Shown in pieces: positions 45,901 to 56,310 of a stretch of DNA of 64,000 nucleotides. The number at the start of each line of letters is the position of its first letter. Positions within the stretch are counted from its first letter, which is position 1. Source of the stretch: Closterium sp. Naga37s-1 (taxonomy: Eukaryota > Streptophyta > Zygnematophyceae > Desmidiales > Closteriaceae). Made by a program: the position numbers and the translations under genes. Location of the stretch: assembly GCA_947471745.1 (NCBI GenBank), contig CANJKZ010000011.1, forward strand, positions 744,001 through 808,000. Reading direction: 5' to 3'. The notes under the pieces were generated by a model. It saw only the letters and a program-made list of their open reading frames with translations. It did no database searches and had not been told where the DNA came from.

Positions 45901-46104
45901 GGTCGGTGCGGCCACGAAAGAAACAGCTGGACGCCCTAGAGTCAAGTGTGAACGACAGGGACGCAGCCTCAGTGGTAGGGCCTGGGCAAGCTACGCTAGC
46001 AGGGAAAGCACTAGCAACCTCAACAGCACCTAAGCTAGTCAAACAGGAGTAGTACTAAGAAGGATCAACACCAGAGTCATCAGCATATATCACAGACACA
46101 TAAT
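42910..46104 (-). mobile_element. Copia family B: protease, integrase and hinge, with a repeated integrase segment
   Basis: Minus-strand fossil coding sequence. Protease region (FTLDSRASSCFF) at about 45730-46040. GAG-pre-integrase and integrase (SVLWHHRLGHPYFPHLSRMV, LHLDVWGLSPVLGPRQEHFF, GLHLHSDYGSEFD) at about 45060-45600, then 44300-44850. Ala/Pro- and Val/Leu-rich hinge at 43500-44300. At about 43490 it switches back to an integrase segment (LRLHSGRGGEFSS region, then FLWPQAIRYAAHQLNLWPSD, 42910-43490) homologous to the one at 44300-45200. So two diverged integrase segments lie in tandem. Many breaks. Confidence 0.8.
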
Positions 46105-46253
46105 TGTCAAGTAACTAAACAAGTAATGAATTGACTAAGGAAAACAAGGGACAAGCAAGATATAGCAAACCTTATGAATACTTCTAGCACAAGTGCAACA
46201 AAATGTTCAACACCTAGACTAACCTAAAGAAACTATATAAATATAGTTTGACA
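46105..46253 (-). repeat. Family B LTR (3' LTR of the TRIM-like element)
   Basis: 149 bp, preceded on its own strand by CTATGGGGGTG, the same polypurine tract that precedes the 3' LTR of Copia C at 55746. Confidence 0.82.
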
Positions 46254-46972
46254 CACCCCCATAGTCTAGGTGACGACAGTCCTGTGGAAAGCAACACATA
46301 TCTCAGGGTGGATCTCAAGATCAATATGCAGTCTGAGAGCAAGGGTCACAAGACCTGTCAGCAAGAACAAGCAACGGTCACAAGACCAGTCCACAAGGAC
46401 AAAGCAAATCTCAGGGTGGATCCATAGTCAGCTCGTGAGGGCATTGGAGAACGGGTGGCGTGTTGGTTTCAGGTCATGGGGCAGTTCATAACGGGTGGGG
46501 CGGCGGGTTTGACAGCAGGTGGGGCAGCGGTTGGGGAAGGTAACGAGTGAGGCAGCTCGTGGGGAGGCGGGTTTCAGGTGGGGCGGATGCTAACGTGTGG
46601 TTTGACAACAGGTGGGGCAGGTAACGGGTGTGGTAGCTCGTGGGGAGGCGGGTGTCAGGTGGGGCAGCGGTTTCAGGTCGTGGGGCGGCTGTTTCAGGTC
46701 GTGGGGTGGCGGGTTTCAGGTGGGGTGGCGGTTTCAGGTCATGGGGCGGCGGGTTTCAGGTGTGAGGCGGCGGTTTCAGGTGTGGGGCGGCGGGTTTCAG
46801 GTAGGGTGGCGGGTTTTAGGTGGAGCGGTGGGTTTCAGCTTGTGGGGCGGTGGGTTTCAAGTGGGGTGGTGTGTAACAGGTGGGGCGGCGGGTAAGGCAG
46901 TGGGTGGAGCAGCGTACGGGGCTGGCGTAGTGCAGGGCGATGGGGCGCCCTTCTAACGCGCGATTCGGGGGT

Positions 46973-47005
<33 letters not shown>
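46973..47005 (+). repeat. Run of 33 G in the family B leader
   Basis: A homopolymer of 33 G, 278 bp from the LTR edge at 47284. The other family B leader has 33 G at 24962-24994, 277 bp from its LTR edge. The read length of such a tract may be unreliable in an assembly. Confidence 0.85.
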
Positions 47006-47283
47006 CTTCCGAGGTCGCGATGGCTTGGGACCCGTGGGGGTCCTCCTAGCTCGCAATTCGGAGGGCCCGTGGGGGGCTTCCTAGGTCGTGACGTGGGGGA
47101 AACACGGGGGTCCTTCTCGCTCGCGATTCGGGGGACCCACGGGGACCAAAACAGGTGGGGGCGGGGCAGAAACGGGTGATGCGTGGGCTAGTGGGGTGAC
47201 GGGGCGCTTCGAGCGTTGGGGCGCTACGGGCAAGGTCAGGGTACAGGGAGGTGGGCCCTTCGGGCTCTACTAGCTCTATACCA

Positions 47284-47432
47284 TGACAAGTTACTAAACG
47301 GGTAGTGAATTGACTAAGGAAAATAAGGGACAAGCAAGATATAGCAAACCTTAGGAATAGTTATAGCATATGTGCAACAAAATGTACAACACGTAGACTT
47401 ACCTAAAGAAACTATATAAACATAGTTTGACA
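47284..47432 (-). repeat. Family B LTR (5' LTR of the TRIM-like element)
   Basis: 149 bp between the primer-like TGGTATAGAGCT (minus strand) and gag sequence of the surrounding family B copy. Confidence 0.82.
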
Positions 47433-48751
47433 AGAACGTACAGCCTCATCTAACGCTACTCCACGAATGCAATAGAACTGCAGGCCAACACTGTGGACCA
47501 GTGAGCTACGCAAAGCACTAACCCGGGGGGTGGAAGCAGCCACAGGGGCCGCCGCTGCGCGGTCCAGTCTGCACCCAGTACTGGCAGGGGGGGTGCTGGG
47601 CCGGGCCACATGACGCCCAGCTTGGCGGGCCGCTGCTGCTGACTGAGCTCCCTAGTCCAGGCCTCCACTGCTGCTGCTGGGTCTGGTGGCGCTGGCCTTG
47701 GAACTGCTGCTGCCGCTGCTGCTGTGCTGTTACTGCTACTGCTACTGGGGCTGCTGCTGCTGAGGCGCCCCACTACCTCCTCCTCCACTACATCCACCTC
47801 CACCACCACTCTCACCGCTGCCGCCGCCACTCCCACCCCCTCTGCCACCTCCACCGCTGCTCCCTCCGCCACCTCCACCACCGCCCCCTCCACCACCGCC
47901 CCCTCCACCACCCCCACCACCGCCCCCTCCACCACCTCCACCGCTGCCCCCTCCACCACCTCCACCAACGCCACCACCTCCTCCCTTCTTACCACTCTTC
48001 CTTCTTCCTTTGTTGCCGAGGGCAATGGCCGCGACCTTGGACGCAGTGGCAACCGAGGCCGAGTCGACAGAGGAAGCAAGGAACGAGGGGGAACACCCCT
48101 CAAAGATGGGGGGGGGGACAGTACTGGAAGGAGTAGCAAGAGAGCGGGCAAGGTCCTCAACAGCAGTGGGCTTCTTCTCAAAGAGGTCCATGGTGAGGGA
48201 CATGGGGTTGACGGTAAGGAAGTAGTTACGAGCAAAGCGGTCAGGGAGGTGGGTGGAAAGGAGGTACATTGACATCCACATCGAGGGGGTGGGGGGAGGA
48301 GGGAGGGGGGGGGGGAGGGGGGTGGGGGGGGGGGGTTGGTGGCAAACAAGTTTGGGTCGGGAGCAGCAAAGTGGAACTGGGCATCAAGCGAGCACAGATG
48401 CAGTACAAGATCAGGAACATGGTGAAACGAGGGCAGGTCAGGGAAAAGGAAGGGCAGCACAAGACCGCCGAGGGATGCAGTGGTCGGGGTGGAGTAGCGT
48501 TTGAATACAGCATCAAACAGGCCCTTGGCCGTCACCTCGTAGTCGAAGTGGTGCTGCTCAGACAGTGGCAGGAGGTCGGTGATGGCGAGCACGGTAGCGT
48601 CGTCCCGCGCCTCCCAGCGACTCGCCGCCAAGTGCGCCTTCTCAAAGCAAGCCGTCGTTCTCAATCCTAGACCCTTAAGCTTGCAAAGCCATCCTGGAAA
48701 ATCGACCGGGCGACCCTCCACATCAAATGTGAGAACTCGTGAGGTAGACAT
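47433..48751 (-). mobile_element. Copia family B gag
   Basis: A minus-strand frame from ATG at 48751 (MSTSRVLTFDVEGRPVDFPG). The first ~140 residues are a UBN2-type Copia gag (WLCKLKGLGLRTTACFEKAH, DYEVTAKGLFDAVFKRYS, PDLVLHLCSLDAQFHF). The rest is Pro/Ser-rich and then a Val/Glu/Ala-rich repeat (VEVVEGAAVEVVEGAVVGVV). On the other strand or frame this repeat reads as long Gly or Thr/Ser runs, which are shadows. Ends at the TRIM-like LTR. Fossil. Confidence 0.8.
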
Positions 48752-49573
48752 AGCCGGGTACGTAGGAACAACTAGCGTGGAGGGGTACTAACTGGTGCAG
48801 TCTAGTGCGGTTGAGGGCGAATCTGTGCAGTTGGATGCGGTGGAGCACGGTTGGGGGCTGTTCCAGGGTGCGGGTGACAGGTGGGGCGGCGGTTTCAGGT
48901 CGTGGGGCGGCTGCTAATGGGTGGGGCATCGGGTGGGGCAGGTAACGGGTTGGGTAGCGGGTTTGACAGCGGGTGGGGTAGCAGGTGGGGCAGGAAACGG
49001 GTGGGGTAGCTCGTGGGGCGGCGGGTGGGATAGGTAACGGGTGGGGCAGCTCGTGGGGAGGCGGTTTTCAGCGTGTGGGGCGGCGGGTTTCAGGTGTGGG
49101 GCGGCGGGTTTTAGGTGGGGTGGCGGTTTCAGGTCATGGGCGGCGGTTTCAGGTCGTGGGGTGGCGGGTTTCAGGTGGGGTGGCGGTTTCAGGTGGGGCG
49201 GCGGTTAAGGTAGCGGGCGATGGGTGGGGAACATGAGGCGGTGGGTAAGGCAGTGGGTGACGGCTAGCGGGCTGAGCGTGTGCGCGGCTGTTGATGCGCG
49301 TGTGTGCAGTCGCGGTGTACGTGCGCACGGCTTCGTGTGTGGCTAAGGCTGTGCGTGCATCTACGCGCGTGCGTCTGTTGCGCGCTAGCAGGCTGGCGGG
49401 CAAAACACGTGGGGCAAAAATGGGTGGGGCGCGGGGCAGAAACGGGTGATGCGTGGGGCAAAACGGGTGACGCGCGGGCTAGTGAGATGGCGGGGCGCTT
49501 CAGTCCTTGGGGCGCTACGGGCTAGGTCGGGGCACGGGGCGATGGGCCCATCGGATCTCCTAGCTCTATACCA
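48752..49573 (-). mobile_element. Copia family B leader, GC-rich tandem repeats
   Basis: About 820 bp between gag and the 5' LTR, made of degenerate G-rich units such as GGGGCGGCGGGTTTCAGGT on the plus strand. Similar units fill 46440-46930 in the TRIM-like element. There is no ORF. Dense GGGG tracts would be C-rich in the element's own RNA. Confidence 0.75.
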
Positions 49574-49720
49574 TGTGGAGCTACTAAATGGGTAAAGAAT
49601 TGACGAAGGAATCAAGGAACAAGAAGATATAGCAAACCCTAGGAATGGTTCAAGCACAAGTGCAACAAAATGTACAATACATATACCAACCTAAAGAAAC
49701 TATATAAACATAGTTTGACA
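49574..49720 (-). repeat. 5' LTR of Copia family B complex
   Basis: 147 bp; minus strand TGTCAAACTATGTTTATATA ... GTAGCTCCACA, followed by TGGTATAGAGCTAGG. It is inserted in the RT region of Gypsy D, just after YLDDIL. Confidence 0.83.
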
Positions 49721-50681
49721 AGGATATCGTCCAGATACACCACCTCGCACTCGTCTAGTAGGGGTCGTAGGATGTGGTTCATCTCCACCTGGAATGTTGC
49801 TGGTGCGTTGCAGAGTCCGAACGGCATCAAAAGATAATCATAGGAGTCGTATCTGGTACGGAACAACATTTTGTCGATAGAGTTGTCTGCCATTTTAATC
49901 TGCCAATAACCCAACCATAGGTCCAGCTTCGAAAAGACTGTTGCATCACGCGGTTTATCCATGAGGTCGTCTATGCACGGTATCGGATACTTATTCTTAA
50001 CTATCTGTTTGTTAAGTATCCAGTAGTTGATGCCCATCCGTAAACTACCGTCCAGCTTTGGAGTCAAGAGAACTGGTCTGCCGTAGGGTGATGTGGAGGG
50101 TCCAATCAGCTTTCGGATCAGTAGAAACTCTATCTGCTTCTTCATGTCTGCAAGCTCTACTGGGCTGAGGCAGTATAGTGCATGGAATGTCGGTTTGAAC
50201 CTGATTCTTCAGCAATCTCGTGCTGGTGGGTTCGCTCTGGAGGCACTCCTGCAGGTAGATCATCCGGCATAATGTCTTTGTACCCCTCTAGAACCTTCTG
50301 TACTGCTGCAGGTAGCTCTGATTTCGGCTTATCCTCCTCCGCTGCCATCACCAGTGCTAGGTAACCATTGTTCACTGTTCGCTCAAACTATGCAAATGTC
50401 GCCTCAGGAATATCCCATGTATCCGTCCAACTTTATAGCTCCACACGTTTCACGTTGTTGTAGATGCAGGCTTTCCGGTTGACCCAATCGATCTCGAGGT
50501 TGAAGCGTTTCAGAAATTCTCGCCCAAAGATGCAATCTAGGCCCTTGATGTTAGTGACTGGTAGTGTCGGCTTCCACCTTAGCACCCCTATTTGCAACTA
50601 CAGAGTTGACTCACCGCGGATTGGAAGTTTGCTGCCGTCCACCATCGCTGCAGTGAACTGGATCACCTCTGAGGACTCCCC
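49721..50681 (-). mobile_element. Gypsy D fragment: RT and protease side
   Basis: Minus-strand Ty3/Gypsy remains. RT is at about 49721-50145 (RKLIGPSTSPYGRPVLLTPK, YPIPCIDDLMD, FSKLDLWLGYWQIKM, LMPFGLCNAPATFQ, YLDDIL) and a protease-flanking region at about 50464-50680 (GLDCIFGREFLKRFNLEIDW region). It is cut at 49720 by the family B LTR and at 50681 by Copia C. Old fossil, several breaks. Confidence 0.82.
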
Positions 50682-53600
50682 TGTCAAACTTATATATTGT
50701 ACCCAACTCTTTGCTAGTTCGTTCATTCTTGTTCGTTAGTTCTTGACATGGTATCAGAGCAGGTCCTCCGTTAGGACCGAAGTTTTTTTTTTTGGCCCAC
50801 CATTGAGCTGACCCACTAGTGACCCTCATGCCGCCCCTGCTACTCCGCGCACCGTCCTCGTGCTGCCTGCACGACGACCTCTAGCCCCGGCCCGTCGCCC
50901 GTCGCCCCCTAGGCCCAGCCCGTCGCCCATCGCTCCTAGGACCCGACCCGACGCCCCTGGCCCCGCGGCCCGTCGCCCCTAACCTAGGCCCGGCCCGTCG
51001 CTAATGGCCCCGCGGCCCGTCGCCCGTCGCCCCAACCACCATCGCCCGACGCCCCTGAGGACGTCGGGGCTGCTTCTGCTAGTGCGAAGCGCCGCAGCGG
51101 CAAGGGCAAGGGTGGCAGGGGTGGTGGCGCTGGCAGCGGGGGTGGTGGTGGGGGCAGCAGTGGAGGTGGTGGAGGCAGTGGAGATGGTGGCAGCGGTGGG
51201 AGTGGTGGCGGGAGTGGGGGCTCTGGTGGCGGCGGTGGAGGCAGCGGTGGGAGTGGCGGTAGTGGCAGTGGTGGGACTGGTGGCGATGGGACTGGAGCTC
51301 AGCGTGGAGGTTCTGGAGGTGGCCATAGGCAGCAGCAGCAGCGTCGGAGTGAGGCCGAGTCGCCCCAGCAGCTTTGTGAGTGATTGTTTCAGCGTGGGGC
51401 GTCTCGGGGTAGTGGTAGCTGCCCATATGTCATTCGCACGGGTGACCGTGCTGGTCAGACATGCGGGAGGTTTCACGCTCAGCACCGCTACTTCTCCCGC
51501 CTCGAAGACGCTTGGCGTGCTGCGTCATGTCAGGAAGCACCCCCTTGCTCGTGTCGCCTCCTGTCGCACCAGACTCTTCTCTGGCACAACCGCCTTGGTC
51601 ACACCTCCCTGCCACGCCTGCGTGGCAGCGCGCCGCTCCTCACTCCTCCTCGTTTCCCTCGACGACTGCTCCCCTGCAGACTCTCCGCATGGACGTGTGG
51701 GGCCCAGCCCGCGTCAGTGGACAGGGCCGCGAGCTCTACTTTCTGCTGGTTGTTGACGACCACACGCGTTACACCACTATCTTCCCCTTGCGCAGCAAGG
51801 GTGAGGTCCCTGACGTCCTGATCCCTTGGATCCGTGCAGTCTGTCTCCAGCACCGCGAGCGCTTCGGCCAGGACCTTCCTCTTCTGCGTCTGCACTCTGA
51901 CAGAGGTGGTGAGTTTTCCTCCGACCTCTTGCGGGACTTTTGTCGTGGGGAGGGCATCACCCAGTCACGCTTCGGGCCTCTCCGCAGCAGAATGGGATTG
52001 CTGAGCGACGCATTGGCTTAGTCATGGAGGTCACTCATACCTCCATGATCCATGTGGCTGCTCCCCATTTTTTGTGGTCGTTTGCGGTCCGGTACGCTGC
52101 GCATCAGCTCAACCTCTGGCCCCATGACTCCTTGCCGGAGACCTCGCCCACACTGCGTTGGACGGGGGAGGTTGGCGATGCGTCAGTATTCCGGGTCTGG
52201 GGCTCTCGTGCCTTTGTTCGCGATTCGTTCACGGACTAGCTCTCCGCCCATGCTATCCCCTGCGTCTTCCGTGGCTTTCCCCCTAACGCGCCTGGCTGGC
52301 AGTTTTACCACCCCACCTTGCGCCGTGTCCTCTCCTCTCAATACGTCACGTTTGACGAGTCGGTTCCCTTTTAGCGTCTCTTCCCCTACCATTCTGCCCC
52401 TCCCCTGGCCCCACCGCTCTTCCTTGCACCCACTCCCCCTCAGGTAGACCCCCTCCCGCCCCAGGGTCCTGCTCCCTCAGGTGTGTCTCAGGTATACCCT
52501 CTCCCTGGTACTGTGCCTGTTGAGGTAGCTGGCGACTCAGGTGCTGCTCAAGGTACTGCGTCTTGGGGTGCTGCGTCTGGAGGTGCGGAGCCTGGGGGCG
52601 CTGAGTCTGAGGGTACTGGGTCTGGGGGTGCTGAGCCTGGGGATGCGGAGCCTGGGGGTACTAAGCGTGCGGGTGTGGAGCATGGGGGTGCAGAGTCTGA
52701 GGGTGTTGAGCCTGGGGTTGCTGATTCTGAGGGTGCGGAGTCTGGGGGTGCTGAGCCTCGGGGTGTTGCTTCGTCTGGAGGTCTTGCTGGTGCTTCGCCG
52801 AGACTATCTCTCCGCAGCAGCTACGTGAGTGGCTTGTTTGGCGCACACGCCTTTGGAGTGGAGCTGCCGGAGCTGGAGCCACTGGAGGCATTGGAGCTGG
52901 AGGTGCTAGAGTTACTGCTGGAGCTGGTGGTACTGGAGGTACTACGACTGCTGGTCTTGGAGGTGCTCGTACCAGGGGTATTGGAGCTGCCGGGACTGGT
53001 GGTGTTGGGGGCGCTGGAGCTGGAGACCCTACGGAGCCTGGAGCTACTAGAGCTGGAGGCAATGGCGCTGGTGACGCTGGAGCTGGAGGAGCTGGAGCTG
53101 GAGGCACTGGTGCTGGTGGCCTTGGAGCGGGTGGAGCTGGAGCTGGAGGCACTGGCGCTGGTGGCGCTGGAGCTGGAGGAGCTGGAGCTGGAGGCACTAG
53201 CGCAGGAGGTGCTGGAGCTGGAGGTGCTGGAGCTGGGGGTATTGGTGGTGCTAGTGCTGGAGGCACTTAGCGGCCGCGACCGTACTTCGTTCCCCTGCTT
53301 CAGAAGGTTCTTTGTGTCCCGTCTTCTACTGGCTGTACTCCTCCCCTTCTGTGTCCACCGCCTGACCAGTCGCAGTTGCCGTTACAGCCCGCCTCCCCAC
53401 TGCCTGCTCCCTCTCCTTACACTGAGCAGTCTGGCAGTCTTACAGAGCATCCTGAGCCTGCGTCTCGTCCTGTCTCGCCTGTTCGCATTGCTCGTCGTGT
53501 TCCTCGTTCGCGTCTTCCTCTTGTCCCCGGCACACACGCTATGGCACTTCGTCCTTCATCTGTTCCACTGCGTGTTCCTCTGCCGCCTCCTCCTGAGTCC

Positions 53601-55879
53601 TCTCTTCCTGCCGTCCCTGACCCTGAGTTTGACCTTGTGCGTGCGGCCAGTCCCACTGTCTCTCGTCTCCTCGCCACTGTTGTCACTGATCCTTCTTTCG
53701 AGTCTACTGCTGCATCTGCCCTCCTTGCTGAGCTGCTTGACTTTGCTGCTGCCTGTCGTCTAGACTGCGCCAGTGCTCGTGTTGCTGAGTCTGAGTGTGC
53801 CAGTCTTCCGTCCGTCGGGGGTGAGTGTGCTCTTGGCACAGACGTCCTTGAGGACAAGCTGGAGGAATTTGAGTGTCTTGCAGCTCCCCGACCTCGTTTC
53901 GCTTCCATGCTGCTTGCCCCTGAGGAAGACCTGGATGCACCAGACATCCCGACCCCGCGCTCTTACGCAGAGGCGATTACGGGTCCTTACTCCTCTCAGT
54001 GGCAGGCAGCCATGGATGCCGAGATGGCATCCTAGAAGTCCACATGCACCTACGTCGACGCAGTTCCCGCGTCTCAGGCGAACATAGTCGATGGCATGTG
54101 GATTTTCAGGGTGAAGTGGCCGCCGGGTTCTCCGCCTGCCTTCAAGGCGCGTTACGTTGCTAGAGGCTTCAGTCAGCAACAAGGGGTTGACTACATCCAG
54201 ACCTTCTCCCCCACCCCGAAGATGACTACTCTTCGGGTGTTGCTGCACGTCGCTGCGCAGCGTGACTACGAGTTGCACTCTCTGGACTTCAGCACAGCTT
54301 TCTTGCAGGGCAGCCTGAGATCTCGTTGCGTCGCCCACCTGGCTTCACTGAGTCGTTTCCAGCAGGTACTCAGTGGAGCCTCCGCCGGCCAGTCTACGGT
54401 CTCCGCCAGGCGCCTCGTGAAAGGCACGACACACTGATGACTACACTTGCAAATCTTGGGTTTGCCCCTCTACTACTGACACGTCGCTGTTTCTATGCAC
54501 CAACACCTCACTGCCGCCGTTCTACGTCCTCGTCTATGTCGACGACCTGGTCTTTGCCACTGCTGACACCAAGGCACTGACCCTTGTGAAGTCGGAGCTA
54601 CTAAAGAGACACACCTGCACTGACCTTAGTGAACTGCGAAGCTATCTTGGCTTGCATATCACCTGGGACAGAGTACGGCGCACCATCACCCTGACTCAGT
54701 CACACATGGTGCACCAGGTCCTTCAGCGCTTCGGCTACCAGTTCTCCTAACCACAGCCCACTCCTCTGTCTACCAACCACTCGCTCTCAGCTTAACCTTC
54801 GGACGAGTCCGTAGAGCCGAGTGCTCCATACTCAGAGCTTGTGGGTTGCCTCATGTACCTGATGAAGTGCATACAACCTGACCTCGTGTACCCTCTCAAC
54901 CTTCCGGCTCGCTACGCAGCTCCCGGTAGGCACCGAAAGGTGCACTGGGATGTTGCGAAGAGGGTACTGCGTTACTTGTGCAATACATCGGGCATGGGGC
55001 TCTTTGTTAGAGGACGGGGTCCAGTTGTCCTTACTGGTCACGCAGACGCTTTTTAGGTTGACGACTCAGCTACGCAGCGGTCGTCACAGGGTTACACCTT
55101 CAGCCTTGGTTCCGGCTCTGTTTCCTGGCGGTCTACGCGCTCGTCTTCAGTTCTCAGCTCCAGTTGTGAGGCTGAGATCTACGCATGAGCCATGGCTGCA
55201 TAGGAGCTACGCTGGCACAACTAGTTACTGACTAACTTGGGAGAGCAGCCTCGTTCGCCTCCAATTCTGTACGTAGACAACAAGGCCATGATTGCTTTGT
55301 GTCAGGAGCACAGACTGGAGCACATAACAAAGCACATCGCTCTGCGATACTTCCTTGCTCGAGATTTGCAGCAGCGTGGCCAGCTTCGTCTTGCATACAT
55401 GGCCACAAGGGCCAACACTGCTGATATATTCACCAAGGCACTTCCGCCTGGTGATCATCAGCGCTTCTCTATTGTGTTAGGCCTTGTGCCTACTTTGCCT
55501 GACTTGCTTATTGCGTGACTTTGCTTGTACTGTGATCTATATATTTACCTGCATGCTTGCACTTGCTAGGGTATGATCACTGTATTGTTTGTTCTCTTTT
55601 ATATAACTCTGCATGTGTACTATCCTTGTGGCCTTTTGCTTGTGCTCGGACTGTGTGGTGACATTGTGATCCACCCTGAGCTTGCTTTGCTCTTCTTGAC
55701 TGGTCTTGTGACCACTTGTTCTCCCCCACTTTGCCTATGGGGGTGTGTCAGAACATTATAGCTTATACATTTGTGTAGGCTGTAGTGGGGTAGCCCATAA
55801 GGGGTACAACCGAATTAGGGTTAGTACTTGTACCCAACTCCTTGCTTGTCCATTCATTCTTGTTCGTTAGTTCTTGACA
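50682..55879 (+). mobile_element. Copia element C, complete at both ends but decayed inside
   Basis: A 5,198-bp element with a perfect target duplication TCCCC (50677-50681, 55880-55884), inserted in Gypsy D. The 5' LTR is 50682-50748 and the 3' LTR 55746-55879; their outer and inner ends match but the lengths differ (67 and 134 bp). Primer site TGGTATCAGAGCAGG follows the 5' LTR; polypurine CTATGGGGGTG precedes the 3' LTR. Coding remains on the plus strand: Gly-rich gag region (51060-51350), CPYVIRTGDRAGQTCGRFHA (about 51420), GAG-pre-integrase and integrase (LWHNRLGHTSLPRL; MDVWGPARVSGQGRELYF; LRLHSDRGGEFSS, about 51590-51960), a (G/A)xEPGGAE minisatellite hinge (52540-53270), RT (FKARYVARGFSQQQG, TPKMTTLRVLLHVAAQ, about 54140-54330) and RNase H (LYVDNKAMIALCQEHRLE, about 55260). 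Many breaks. Confidence 0.9.
52540..53270 (+). repeat. Gly/Glu/Ala minisatellite in the hinge of Copia C
   Basis: First a 24-30 bp unit around GGTGCTGAGCCTGGGGGTGC (frame reads GGAEPGGAESEG), then from about 52850 a unit around GGAGCTGGAGGCACTGG. It lies between integrase and RT, where the other Copia copies in the window also carry low-complexity sequence. Probably expanded by slippage; no function claimed. Confidence 0.75.
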
Positions 55880-56310
55880 TCCCCAACTTTCTCCAACGTC
55901 CCGCGGTTGCACACCGAGTGGGACGCCCCACTATCCACCATCGCTTGGAGGCATCGCCCTTTGCAGAGCACCTCGAGGAGTAGTGGTTGCTGCCACTCTG
56001 AATAGCCAAAGACAGTCTCATTCAAGGATCATAGGGTATACTAAAAATGTCATCATCCCTATTTCCTACACCCGAAGCTCCAGATTTTACTTTAAACTTC
56101 ACCCGAGCATGGGTACAAGGATTTTTCCGAGGCCGATACACCTTCTCCTGGGCTTCAAACTTTCCCATAGGCCTTGGCAGCTGTGTAGGCTTCACCTGTG
56201 GGGAACTCGGAGCCTTAACACTGAGCTGATAGGAGAGAATATGAACTCGTCGAAATGCTCGACCCTTTTCAACGCTTCAGAGATGGTTTCCCAACTTTTC
56301 TAGTACCGGT
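55880..56310 (-). mobile_element. Gypsy D fragment: protease start and gag side
   Basis: Minus-strand continuation of Gypsy D beyond Copia C. The active-site region of the protease (VDSGAS context, VLCKGRCLQAMVDSGAS) reads at about 55905-55975, and a Lys/Pro-rich stretch (PRPMGKFEAQEKVYRPRKNP) upstream at about 56085-56200 could be the end of gag. The right boundary is not clear. Confidence 0.6.

Larger units (their letters stand above)
46105..47432 (-). mobile_element. TRIM-like element: two family B LTRs around a GC-rich leader
   Basis: 1,328 bp. On the minus strand: LTR 47284-47432, primer-like TGGTATAGAGCT, about 1 kb of G-rich leader, polypurine tract ATGGGGGTG, LTR 46105-46253. Both LTRs are 149 bp. 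There is no gag or pol, so it would depend on a full family B element. It separates family B gag (right) from protease (left). The flanking five bases do not match (ATAAT and AGAAC), so it either lost its target duplication or formed by deletion. Confidence 0.7.
25272..49720 (-). mobile_element. Large nested Copia family B complex (minus strand)
   Basis: Overview. On the minus strand, from right to left: 5' LTR (49574-49720), GC-rich leader, gag (to 47433), a TRIM-like insertion (46105-47432), protease, integrase and hinge (46104-43496), a second integrase segment (to 42910), Copia E (36479-42909), a 61-bp remnant (36418-36478), Gypsy F (27438-36417), then hinge and RT (27437-25411) and an LTR at 25272. 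Sequence on the two sides of E and of F continues the same family B body, which shows that both landed in it. The body is old and has many breaks; the insertions are younger. Confidence 0.7.

Noticed and set aside
47724-48281. Poly-Gly and Ser/Thr-rich proteins
   Set aside because: Out-of-frame readings of the low-complexity gag repeat of Copia family B.
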